A stretch of DNA of 19,425 nucleotides from a bacterium (GTDB taxonomy: Bacteria > Ratteibacteria > UBA8468 > B48-G9 > JAFGKM01), in the NCBI GenBank assembly GCA_029548585.1, contig JAKPNC010000047.1:1-19425 (forward strand), given 5' to 3'. This document shows, one piece after another, positions 12,917-19,425 of the stretch. Below the pieces are notes generated by a model, which was not told where the DNA came from, made no database searches, and worked only from the letters and a program-made list of their open reading frames with translations. Position numbers and translations under genes: made by a program. Numbering within the stretch: the stretch's first letter is position 1; each line of letters starts with the position of its first letter.

Positions 12917-13876
12917 ATGAAATTTCTAATAACAGGAGGTTGTGGTTTTATAGGTTCGCACCTTGCAGAACGCCTGCTGGCAGACAACCACGAGGTCTCG
13001 GTGATAGACGATCTGTCGACGGGAAACCTTGAAAACGTTTCCGGGATACACGGAAAGAAGAATTTTCACCTGGTAGTAGACACCGTCATGAACGAGGTAA
13101 TGGTTTCCGAGCTCGTTGAAGAGAGCGATTTCGTTTTTCACCTCGCTGCGGTTGTCGGAGTGAAAAGGGTGATGGAGAATCCCGTGGATTCAGTCGTGAT
13201 AAACGTTGAGGGAACATACAACGTCCTGAAATCCTGCGCCCGGTTCAAAAGGAAAATTCTGATTGCATCAACTTCAGAGGTTTACGGAAAGAATGAGAGA
13301 ATACCCTTTGGAGAGGATGCCGACATAATCATAGGCAGTACCAGGAAAAAGAGATGGAGTTATGCCTGCGCAAAGGCAATGGATGAATTTCTCGCACTGG
13401 CATACCATGAGGAGAAGGGACTTCCCGTAATCATAGTGAGGCTTTTCAATACCGTCGGTCCGAGGCAGAGCGACAGATACGGAATGGTCATTCCCAGGTT
13501 CATAAGCCAGGCCCTTTCAAAGAGTCCTTTGACTGTTTTTGGGGACGGAATGCAGACCAGGTGTTTCATCCACGTGGCCGATGTCCTGGAGGCCCTCATC
13601 TCTATCATCGGTCAGGAGAAGGCGTTTGGAGATGTTTTCAACATAGGAAGCTCGGAAGAAATAACCATAAAGGATCTTGCCTCGAGAATCATAAGAATGA
13701 CAGGGAGTTCGTCCCGCATAGAGTTCGTGGATCCAGGCAGTCTGTACAAGTCTGGTTTCGAGGATATGAACAGGAGGGTTCCGGACACTTCAAAGATAAG
13801 GGATCTTATCGGCTTCACCACCAGGTATAAAACTGACGACATACTCAGGGAGTGCATAGAAGGCATGTCAAAATGA
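12917..13876 (+). CDS. NAD-dependent extended-SDR nucleotide-sugar epimerase/decarboxylase
   Basis: A 319-residue extended short-chain dehydrogenase. The NAD motif is G7-G-C-G-F-I-G13, the acidic strand end V-I-D-D-L-S-T-G selects NAD, and S-T-S-E-V-Y-G precedes the catalytic Y149-A-C-A-K153. The segment R-K-K-R-W-S-Y followed by R-L-F-N-T-V-G-P-R resembles UDP-glucuronate decarboxylases and ArnA-type dehydrogenases as well as UDP-glucose 4-epimerases. F-G-D-G-M-Q-T-R-C-F-I-H-V-A-D-V is the usual substrate-side signature. A decarboxylase/epimerase on UDP-glucuronate is a fair guess; the exact sugar is not certain. GGAGG precedes the ATG at 12917. The in-frame extension upstream (from 12566) is antisense to the H1-like gene and is rejected. 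The stop overlaps the next ATG (ATGA). Confidence 0.83.
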   Translation: MKFLITGGCGFIGSHLAERLLADNHEVSVIDDLSTGNLENVSGIHGKKNFHLVVDTVMNEVMVSELVEESDFVFHLAAVVGVKRVMENPVDSVVINVEGTYNVLKSCARFKRKILIASTSEVYGKNERIPFGEDADIIIGSTRKKRWSYACAKAMDEFLALAYHEEKGLPVIIVRLFNTVGPRQSDRYGMVIPRFISQALSKSPLTVFGDGMQTRCFIHVADVLEALISIIGQEKAFGDVFNIGSSEEITIKDLASRIIRMTGSSSRIEFVDPGSLYKSGFEDMNRRVPDTSKIRDLIGFTTRYKTDDILRECIEGMSK

Positions 13877-15417
13877 AAAGCTTAAAGAAAATTTTCAGCC
13901 AGGATAAATCAAGCTTCATCCTGATTGGAATACTTGTCTCCGCTTTTCTCATAAGGCTCATATATCTTTTTCAATTCAGGGATACCGTATTCTTCGATCC
14001 TCTTCTTATGGACAAGCATGACCAGAAGACCTTCATGCTCTGGGCCCGGCAGATACTCGAACACCCATGGTACGTGGATGGAAAGATCTTTTACATGGCC
14101 CCGCTTTATCCATACTTCCTTGCCCTTCTTCTTTTCCTTCTTTCAGGAAGTCTCATGCTTGTGATCTCGTTCCAGCTTCTCATGGATACGGCCGTATGTG
14201 GTTTTCTCTTCTACCTTGGCAGGAAGATCCACAACAAGTGGACCGGGTACCTGGCCGCTTTCCTTGCCTGCTTCTACAGGACATCGGTGGTCTACGCTTC
14301 CTCGGTTCTAAGCGACAGCCTCATATTTTTCCTTTACATATTTTTCATTTTTCTGGTATACCGCTCCATGGAGAAAAAAACGGTTGCATCCTGGGTGTCT
14401 GCGGGCATAGTGCTGGGGCTCGCGGCTCTTTCAAAGCCCACCATAGCGGTCTACCTGCCTTTCCTTCTTGCCGGCCTTTACGCGTACCCCGGAGAAAAGC
14501 TCCCTCGCACGGGATTGCCGGTGAATCTGCAGCCAATTCTGGCCATCCTCATTCTTGTGGCATCTTCTGCAATGGTCATACTTCCGGTCACCCTGAGGAA
14601 CTTCTGTGTCGGAGGAGAGCTGGTTCCCATATGCACAAACGGAATGGTAAACTGGCAGATAGGCAACAGCTCGGATTCCATCGGTCTCTTCTACTATCCC
14701 AGGGGCGAGCTGCTCAGCCCGTTTTCAGATGCCTTTTGGCGGCTCTTCCTGACGAAGCTCAACATATTCTTCACAAGCTACGAGTGGCCCCAGAATTTGA
14801 ATGTTTATCTGGTTGAAGACCTCATTCCCTTTCTCAAAACGGCATTCGTGAAATTCGGATTCGTTCTTCCGGCCGGTATTGCAGGCACGATTCTGATGAT
14901 GAGGGACTGGAGAAGAAATTTCATATTCGTTTCGTACGCTTTTGTCAACGTGCTCTGGGTCGTTCTTTTTTTTGTGGTTGACAGATACAGGCTGTCCGCG
15001 GCCGGATGTTTCATGGTATCGGCCGCATTTCTGGTCGTGTGGACTCTTGAGAGCATGAAGAAGAAGAGCGTACTGCTTCCCGTCTTGCTCTGGGCTGTTG
15101 CCGGAACTTTTGCATATTTTTACGACATAACGCCCGGCCAGAGGGTGCCATCTGCCTCCGTGGAAACATTCGCGGCACTGAGCGTTAAAAATATCCAGAA
15201 CGACCTTTCCACCGGCAGGATGGAAGCCGCCCTTGAGAAAGCAGAGACTTACCGCAGGTTCCTGCCGGATGATTTCAGGTCCAGTTTCATGCTTGCCTGC
15301 GTGCTTTCGGGGATGGGCAGAAACGAGGCCGCAGCCTATTACCTCGAAGAGACGTTAAGGATAAACCCGGAGTTTGTGCCTGGCCGCGAATTCCTGGAGT
15401 CTATAAGGCCAGAATAA
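13873..15417 (+). CDS. ArnT/PMT-like integral membrane glycosyltransferase with TPR-like tail
   Basis: A 514-residue protein with about ten membrane segments between residue 14 and about 410. The N-terminal loop M-D-K-H-D-Q-K-T-F-M-L-W-A after the first helix, and F-Y-M-A-P-L-Y-P-Y-F-L-A-L, are the acidic-loop and P-L-Y-P motifs of GT-C enzymes of the PMT/ArnT (GT39/GT83, glycosyltransferase family 39) group. These transfer sugars from polyprenyl phosphate to lipid or protein acceptors on the outer face of the inner membrane. From about 425 to the end a soluble tail has helices V-K-N-I-Q-N-D-L-S-T-G-R-M-E-A-A-L-E-K-A and M-G-R-N-E-A-A-A-Y-Y-L-E-E-T-L-R-I-N-P-E-F, which is TPR-like. The ATG at 13873 overlaps the previous stop. 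Acceptor and sugar are unknown. Confidence 0.8.
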   Translation: MKSLKKIFSQDKSSFILIGILVSAFLIRLIYLFQFRDTVFFDPLLMDKHDQKTFMLWARQILEHPWYVDGKIFYMAPLYPYFLALLLFLLSGSLMLVISFQLLMDTAVCGFLFYLGRKIHNKWTGYLAAFLACFYRTSVVYASSVLSDSLIFFLYIFFIFLVYRSMEKKTVASWVSAGIVLGLAALSKPTIAVYLPFLLAGLYAYPGEKLPRTGLPVNLQPILAILILVASSAMVILPVTLRNFCVGGELVPICTNGMVNWQIGNSSDSIGLFYYPRGELLSPFSDAFWRLFLTKLNIFFTSYEWPQNLNVYLVEDLIPFLKTAFVKFGFVLPAGIAGTILMMRDWRRNFIFVSYAFVNVLWVVLFFVVDRYRLSAAGCFMVSAAFLVVWTLESMKKKSVLLPVLLWAVAGTFAYFYDITPGQRVPSASVETFAALSVKNIQNDLSTGRMEAALEKAETYRRFLPDDFRSSFMLACVLSGMGRNEAAAYYLEETLRINPEFVPGREFLESIRPE

Positions 15418-15472
15418 AATGTGCTTCTTTGACATTGGTATGCTGAAAACAACTTGAACCCGGTGACTGACC

Positions 15473-15976
15473 ATGGAAAATAAAACCGAAGAAATAAGGG
15501 ATCGTTTCATAGAGGCGGTAGGTAACATGGGCGAGAGCATAGGTCTTAACAGGACGGTGTGCCAGATATACGCCCTGTTGTATATGAGTCCCGACCCGCT
15601 TTCCCCTGCCGATATAGGCAGACTCCTGGGAGTCAGCAAGGGGAACATAAGCATAAATATGAAGAAGCTCGAGGAATGGAACGCCGTGAAAAGGGTTTGG
15701 AGAAAAGGATATGCAAGGAGTCTTTACAGCGCCAATGAAGACATAGAAAGTATTGTTATCGAAAAACTCAAAACAGGCATTGAGAAAAGAGTTTCCCATA
15801 TGAGAGATACGCTTGCGGAGCTTAAAACTTCAATAAAGTCGGAATCTGGCAAAAGGGGAGACAAAAAAATAAACAGGCATTATTCAGACTCCATCTCCAG
15901 GATGGAAGGCCTTCTGAAGCACTCCGAGCTTTTTACTGAAAACATAGATCTTCTCAAGTCCCTTCTCAAAAAATAG
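15473..15976 (+). CDS. GbsR/MarR-type winged-helix transcriptional regulator
   Basis: A 167-residue regulator. After an N-terminal helix (R-D-R-F-I-E-A-V-G-N-M-G-E-S-I-G-L-N-R-T) comes V-C-Q-I-Y-A-L-L-Y-M-S-P-D-P-L-S. The winged helix follows: I-G-R-L-L-G-V-S-K-G-N-I-S-I-N-M-K-K-L-E-E-W-N-A-V, with the wing R-K-G-Y-A-R-S-L-Y. This matches the GbsR branch of the MarR superfamily. The C-terminal half is helical and charged and probably dimerises. GGTGA precedes the ATG. It lies just upstream of the gmd promoter, whose inverted repeat is a natural candidate target. No effector-binding Cys or metal site is evident. In GbsR proteins the ligand is choline, but many relatives respond to other or unknown signals. 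Confidence 0.82.
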   Translation: MENKTEEIRDRFIEAVGNMGESIGLNRTVCQIYALLYMSPDPLSPADIGRLLGVSKGNISINMKKLEEWNAVKRVWRKGYARSLYSANEDIESIVIEKLKTGIEKRVSHMRDTLAELKTSIKSESGKRGDKKINRHYSDSISRMEGLLKHSELFTENIDLLKSLLKK

Positions 15977-15990
15977 CCCGAACTGCGGGC
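15976..15990 (+). terminator. Weak hairpin after the regulator gene
   Basis: GCCCG (15976-15980), loop AACTG, CGGGC (15986-15990) forms a 5-pair GC stem right at the regulator stop. TTTT appears only at 15999-16002. It could be a weak terminator separating the regulator from gmd. Confidence 0.3.
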
Positions 15991-16034
15991 GGGGACGCTT
16001 TTGTGTGAACCATTGTGAAAAAGAACGCCCTCTC

Positions 16035-16063
16035 TTGACAAAAACGTTTAATAAGTTTAAAAT
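16035..16063 (+). promoter_or_regulatory. Strong sigma-70 promoter ahead of gmd
   Basis: Perfect TTGACA (16035-16040), 17 bases, then TAAAAT (16058-16063). Transcription would begin near 16070, about 30 bases before the gmd ATG. The strength of the promoter suggests that control comes from a repressor. Confidence 0.7.
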
Positions 16064-16072
16064 ATATTAAAC
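16046..16072. promoter_or_regulatory. Operator-like inverted repeat over the gmd promoter
   Basis: GTTTAAT (16046-16052) and ATTAAAC (16066-16072) are exact inverted copies with 13 bases between. A third GTTTAA in the direct orientation lies at 16055-16060. The three half-sites cover the spacer, the -10 and the start point, as expected for repression. The regulator gene 80 bases upstream is the obvious partner; this is inference. Confidence 0.5.
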
Positions 16073-16098
16073 AAATCTGAACATTCAAAGGATAAAAA

Positions 16099-17157
16099 AT
16101 GGGCAGAAGGGCATTGATCACGGGTATAACCGGACAGGACGGCAGTTATCTTGCGGAGTACCTGCTTGAAAAAGGCTATGAAGTTCACGGCATCATAAGA
16201 AGGGCAAGCACTTTTAATACGGTTAGAATCGACCATATCCTTTCAGATTTTCACTCTCCGGACACACGTCTTTTTCTCCATTACGGGGATTTGAGCGACA
16301 GCGGTCAGCTGGATAACCTCATTTACAACATACATCCTGAAGAAATATATCATCTTGGAGCCCAAAGCCACGTCAGAGTGAGTTTTGATATGCCCGAATA
16401 TACGGGTAATATTACGGCTTTGGGAACAATACGTATTTTGGAAGCAGTGAGGCGAAGCGGCATAAAAACAAAATTTTATCAGGCAAGCAGCAGCGAGATG
16501 TTTGGAGATGCTTTGCCTCCCCAGAATGAAAATACGCCATTTAAACCCTGCAGCCCTTATGCCGTTGCAAAGGTTTATGCCTATTGGATGGCAAAAAATT
16601 GCAGGGAAGGCTACGGCCTTTTCGCCTCCAACGGTATCCTTTTCAACCACGAATCGCCGCGACGCGGTGAAACCTTCGTAAGCCGGAAAATTACCAGGGC
16701 AATTGCCAGGATTCTCAAAGGCGAGCAGGATATTCTTTATCTCGGCAATCTTAAGGCAAAAAGAGACTGGGGATTTGCCCCCGAATACGTGCAGGCCATG
16801 TGGCTGATACTCCAGCAGGATAAGCCGGACGATTATGTCATAGGAACCGGGATTTCTCATTCGGTCAGGGAGTTTGCAGAAAAGGCATTTTCTTACGCAG
16901 GACTTGACTGGGAAAAGCACGTAAGGATAGATCCCAGGTATTTCAGGCCGAGGGAGGTGAATAACCTCGTTGCCGACATAGGCAAAGCAATAAAGGAATT
17001 AAAGTGGAAGCCACGCATAACATTTGAAGAACTTATAAAAATAATGGTCGACTATGATATGTTGGAAGTAGGATTAAAACCGGTAGGGGAAGGCCGAAAA
17101 ATAGTTGAAAAGGAAAATTTCCACTGGACAAAATTTCATGAAAATGGAAAAGTTTAA
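16099..17157 (+). CDS. gmd: GDP-mannose 4,6-dehydratase
   Basis: A 352-residue extended SDR converting GDP-D-mannose to GDP-4-keto-6-deoxy-D-mannose in the cytosol, the branch point to L-fucose, D-rhamnose, perosamine and colitose. The NADP motif G-I-T-G-Q-D-G-S-Y-L and R-R-A-S-T-F-N-T-x-R-I-D are diagnostic. A-S-S-S-E-M-F-G precedes the catalytic Y154-A-V-A-K158. N-H-E-S-P-R-R-G-E-T-F-V-S-R-K-I-T-R and Y-F-R-P-R-E-V-N are further family marks. Length is typical. AAAGGA precedes the ATG. It is the first gene of a short operon with the DegT-like and Fcl-like enzymes, and its 3' end overlaps the next start by 20 bases. Confidence 0.96.
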   Translation: MGRRALITGITGQDGSYLAEYLLEKGYEVHGIIRRASTFNTVRIDHILSDFHSPDTRLFLHYGDLSDSGQLDNLIYNIHPEEIYHLGAQSHVRVSFDMPEYTGNITALGTIRILEAVRRSGIKTKFYQASSSEMFGDALPPQNENTPFKPCSPYAVAKVYAYWMAKNCREGYGLFASNGILFNHESPRRGETFVSRKITRAIARILKGEQDILYLGNLKAKRDWGFAPEYVQAMWLILQQDKPDDYVIGTGISHSVREFAEKAFSYAGLDWEKHVRIDPRYFRPREVNNLVADIGKAIKELKWKPRITFEELIKIMVDYDMLEVGLKPVGEGRKIVEKENFHWTKFHENGKV

Positions 17158-18337
17158 GCCGAAACAACAGATTGGGGTTGGCGGTTTTATTTTTGGCCCA
17201 AAAGAAAAAAAGCATATAAACGAAGTTATTAAATCCAATAGATTATCTTATGGTCCAATGTCTCAAAAATTTGAAATGCAATTTGCACAAGCCCATGAAT
17301 GTCAATACGGAATTTTCTGCAATAGTGGCACAAGCGCATTGGATATGGCAATTGCAGCCCTAAAAGAAAAGTATAAATGGAATAAAGGAGACGAAGTAAT
17401 TCTTCCCGCGATAACTTTTATTGCTACCTCGAACATGGTTTTAAAAAATGATCTTTTACCTGTTTTTGTTGATGTGGACAGAAAGACGTACAATATAAAT
17501 CCTGCACTTATTGAAAAGCATGTTAACAATAAAACGAAAGCGATTATCCCTGTCCACCTGTTTGGGATGCCTGCCGATATGTCGCCCATTGTGAAAATAA
17601 GCCGTAAATACAACCTCCGCATTATAGAAGATTCCTGTGAAACCATGTTCGCATGCTACAAAGGGAAAAAAGTCGGTTCCTTCGGTGATATTGGATGCTT
17701 TTCAACATATATAGCCCATTTTCTTGTAACCGGGATAGGCGGATTGTGTACTACTAATAACCGTGATACGGCTGTGATTTTGCGAAGCCTTATGAACCAC
17801 GGAAGGGATTCAATATATATTTCTATTGATGATGACAAAAAGAAAAATTCTAAACGTTTTTTCAGAGTTGTCGACAGGAGATTTAAATTTATCAGGCTTG
17901 GACACAGTTTCAGGGCAACCGAACTGGAGGCTGCAATAGGCCTGGGACAACTTGAAAACATTGGGAATATTATTTTGAAAAGGCAAAAAAATGCGAGATA
18001 CCTGACAGAAGGATTAAATGGCCTTGCAGAGATTCTGCAGTTGCCTGAAATACCATCTGACAGAGACCATAATTTTATGATGTACCCAATTGTTGAAAAA
18101 ACAGGCAGGAAAAAGGAACTTATTTATTTTTTGGAAAGCAACCTTATTGAAACAAGGGATTTAATGCCGCTTTTGAACCAGCCGGTATATGAAAAACTTT
18201 TTGGTAAAATTGAGGACAAATATCCCGTTGCCAAATGGCTGAATAAGAACGCTTTTTATATAGGATGCCATCAATATCTAAAAAAAGCAGAACTCGATTA
18301 TGTGATAGAAAAGTTCCATGAATTTTATAAAAAATGA
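17138..18337 (+). CDS. DegT/DnrJ/EryC1/StrS-family PLP enzyme with His in place of the PLP lysine (ColD-type dehydratase proposed)
   Basis: A 399-residue fold-type I enzyme. N-S-G-T-S-A-L-D-M-A-I (phosphate-binding turn), G-D-E-V-I-L-P-A-I-T-F, V-H-L-F-G-M-P-A-D-M and I-I-E-D-S-C-E-T-M-F are standard DegT motifs. At the Schiff-base position the segment is C-F-S-T-Y-I-A-H194-F-L-V-T-G-I-G-G, with His where aminotransferases have Lys. RfbH and ColD, which use PMP to remove the 3-hydroxyl of 4-keto-6-deoxy sugars, have His at this place (known for those families). With gmd before it and an Fcl-like gene after it, GDP-4-keto-6-deoxymannose 3-dehydratase is the best guess. The RfbH iron-sulphur partner is not visible. 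An ATG at 17144 is an alternative start. The codons are much more AT-rich than upstream genes. Confidence 0.82.
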   Translation: MKMEKFKPKQQIGVGGFIFGPKEKKHINEVIKSNRLSYGPMSQKFEMQFAQAHECQYGIFCNSGTSALDMAIAALKEKYKWNKGDEVILPAITFIATSNMVLKNDLLPVFVDVDRKTYNINPALIEKHVNNKTKAIIPVHLFGMPADMSPIVKISRKYNLRIIEDSCETMFACYKGKKVGSFGDIGCFSTYIAHFLVTGIGGLCTTNNRDTAVILRSLMNHGRDSIYISIDDDKKKNSKRFFRVVDRRFKFIRLGHSFRATELEAAIGLGQLENIGNIILKRQKNARYLTEGLNGLAEILQLPEIPSDRDHNFMMYPIVEKTGRKKELIYFLESNLIETRDLMPLLNQPVYEKLFGKIEDKYPVAKWLNKNAFYIGCHQYLKKAELDYVIEKFHEFYKK

Positions 18338-19293
18338 AGAATATTAATTTCTGGCAAAATAAAAGAATTCTGATAACAGGAGGATGCGGTTTTCTTGGCA
18401 GGCATCTGATTTCTAATATAAAAGGGAAAACCAGAACATCTGATTTAATTATTATTCAAAGAAAAGATTTCGATTTAAGAAAAGAGAAAAATATCGAGAG
18501 GTTGTTTAAACAACATAAAAATATAGATATTATCATACATTTGGCTGCAGATGTTGGCGGAATTGCCTACAATAGGAAATTCCAGGGAGAAGTTTTTTAT
18601 AACAACCTGATTATGAACACATTGCTGATGGAATACTCAAGATTGAATAAGATAGGGAAATTTGTTGGAACTGGAACGGTCTGTTCCTACCCGAAATTTA
18701 CACCGGTTCCTTTTGTGGAGAAGAACTTATGGTTGGGGTACCCCGAGGAGACTAATGCGCCTTATGGGCTTGCAAAAAAGATGATGATAGTACAGGGTGA
18801 GGCATACAAAAAGCAGTTCAATTTCAATTCAATACATCTGCTAATGATAAATCTTTACGGACCCGGAGATAATTTTGATAAAGAAGACTCTCACGTTATT
18901 TCAGGACTGGTTAGAAAATTTATGGAAGCAAAACTGAAAGGTTTGAAAGAAGTGGTGGCTTGGGGCACGGGTAAAGCTACCAGAGAATTCTTGTTTGTAG
19001 AGGATGCAGCAGAAGCAATTACATTGGCAACTGAACGATATGATAAACCTGAGCCAGTGAATATAGGCTCAGGAAGAGAAATTTCAATAAAAGACCTGGC
19101 ATATTTAATTGCTGAGCTAAGCGGATTTAAAGGCGTTATCAGATGGGATAAATCAAAACCTGATGGACAACCCAAAAGACGTCTTGATAATAATCTTGCA
19201 GAAACAGAATTTGATTTCAGGGCATCAACCTCCTTAGAAGAAGGACTCAAAAAAACAATCAGTTGGTACCGCAAAAACATGGAGGGCAAATGA
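18334..19293 (+). CDS. GDP-L-fucose synthase / GDP-L-colitose synthase-like epimerase-reductase
   Basis: A 319-residue extended SDR of the Fcl/ColC type. The dinucleotide motif is G16-G-C-G-F-L-G22. The family strings L-A-A-D-V-G-G-I, N-L-Y-G-P-G-D-N-F, S-H-V-I-S-G-L and W-G-T-G-K-A-T-R-E-F-L-F-V-E-D are present. The catalytic set aligns with E. coli GDP-fucose synthase (S107, C109, Y136, K140, H179): T115, C117, Y144, K148 and H187. So the C3/C5 epimerase residues and the reductase dyad are kept. With gmd alone this would make GDP-L-fucose. With the His-type DegT enzyme between them, GDP-L-colitose or a related 3,6-dideoxyhexose is more likely. The start overlaps the previous stop (ATGA), and the end overlaps the next ATG. 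AT-rich like its neighbour. Confidence 0.87.
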   Translation: MKNINFWQNKRILITGGCGFLGRHLISNIKGKTRTSDLIIIQRKDFDLRKEKNIERLFKQHKNIDIIIHLAADVGGIAYNRKFQGEVFYNNLIMNTLLMEYSRLNKIGKFVGTGTVCSYPKFTPVPFVEKNLWLGYPEETNAPYGLAKKMMIVQGEAYKKQFNFNSIHLLMINLYGPGDNFDKEDSHVISGLVRKFMEAKLKGLKEVVAWGTGKATREFLFVEDAAEAITLATERYDKPEPVNIGSGREISIKDLAYLIAELSGFKGVIRWDKSKPDGQPKRRLDNNLAETEFDFRASTSLEEGLKKTISWYRKNMEGK

Positions 19294-19425
19294 AGCCTAA
19301 AGTGGTGATATTGTGCGGAGGCAGGGGAACAAGGATGAAAGAAGAGACGGAGTTCAAGCCCAAGCCTCTCGTCGGGTGGGAGGAAGGCCAATTCTCTGGC
19401 ACATAATGAAGATATATTCGCATTA
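19290..19425 (+). pseudogene. Glucose-1-phosphate cytidylyltransferase-like, truncated by window edge and frameshifted
   Basis: The ATG at 19290 overlaps the previous TGA and starts K-P-K-V-V-I-L-C-G-G-R-G-T-R-M-K-E-E-T-E-F-K-P-K-P-L-V. This is the RfbF-type nucleotide-binding start (makes CDP-glucose from CTP). Frame 1 then breaks and stops at about 19404. From 19376 a second frame gives V-G-G-R-P-I-L-W-H-I-M-K-I-Y-S-H, the exact continuation of RfbF. One base is missing in the G run 19374-19376; GGGG would restore V-G-V-G-G-R-P. It is either a real inactivating change or a homopolymer sequencing error near a contig end. The rest of the gene lies outside the window, so the type assigned is provisional. 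Confidence 0.78.

Noticed and set aside
12541..12987. Longer minus-strand frame of 148 codons containing the H1-like protein
   Set aside because: The extra N-terminal part spans both promoters and the 5' end of the epimerase gene; the GGAGGTGA site points to the ATG at 12735.
15429..15457. TTGACA at 15429-15434 as a promoter for the regulator gene
   Set aside because: No acceptable -10 occurs at 16-18 bases; only ACTTGA or AACTTG is found there.

Overview
The window looks like a chromosomal segment of a Gram-negative bacterium, possibly a Nitrospirota- or Desulfobacterota-like lineage. The evidence is a lipoprotein with a lipobox, an ArnT/PMT-like membrane glycosyltransferase, nucleotide-sugar genes typical of O-antigen or capsule loci, and heavy use of AGG (Arg) and ATA (Ile) codons. 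No rRNA or phylogenetic marker was tested, so the phylum is only a guess. Almost everything is on the + strand in tightly packed, often overlapping genes. The one clear minus-strand gene encodes a small histone-H1-like protein.

Layout. (1) 1-4639 is a surface-polysaccharide block: the end of a WecB/WbpI-type UDP-sugar 2-epimerase, a P-loop kinase-like protein, a WbpD-type N-acetyltransferase, a SAM methyltransferase, a GT4 glycosyltransferase and a Gfo/Idh/MocA dehydrogenase. Epimerase, acetyltransferase and dehydrogenase together suggest a UDP-2,3-diacetamido-uronic acid (ManNAc3NAcA-type) pathway. (2) 4640-10057 is mostly housekeeping: a DUF3108 lipoprotein, TsaB (tRNA t6A), another GT4 enzyme, signal peptidase I, GrpE, IspE and a SpoVG-family protein carrying an unusual zinc-ribbon insertion. 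(3) 10058-10753 is about 700 bp without a protein gene. It holds a tRNA-Gln(UUG), a nested-helix region that may be a structured RNA, a perfect GC-rich palindrome and a short direct repeat. (4) 10754-12426 encodes a GlmU-like uridylyltransferase lacking the acetyltransferase half, followed by PRPP synthetase. The order ispE-spoVG-tRNA-glmU-prs resembles the Bacillus ispE-purR-yabJ-spoVG-glmU-prs neighbourhood. (5) 12541-12916 has the minus-strand Lys/Ala/Pro repeat protein and a compact divergent promoter region. (6) 12917-15976 holds an SDR sugar epimerase/decarboxylase, an ArnT-like glycosyltransferase with a TPR-like tail and a GbsR/MarR-type regulator. (7) 15977-19425 starts with a near-consensus promoter overlaid by a GTTTAA-based inverted repeat. 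It continues with gmd, a DegT-family enzyme whose PLP lysine position is histidine, an Fcl/ColC-like epimerase-reductase, and a glucose-1-phosphate cytidylyltransferase start that is frameshifted near the window edge.

How the parts fit. The window joins two nucleotide-sugar loci around a core-gene cluster. The last block reads as a GDP-mannose to GDP-4-keto-6-deoxymannose to GDP-3,6-dideoxyhexose (colitose-like) route. It is visibly more AT-rich than the rest, which suggests acquisition by transfer. The items most worth a second look are the nested RNA-like fold at 10107-10207, the zinc-ribbon SpoVG, the His-for-Lys DegT enzyme in a gmd-fcl context, and the operator-like repeat beside the regulator gene.
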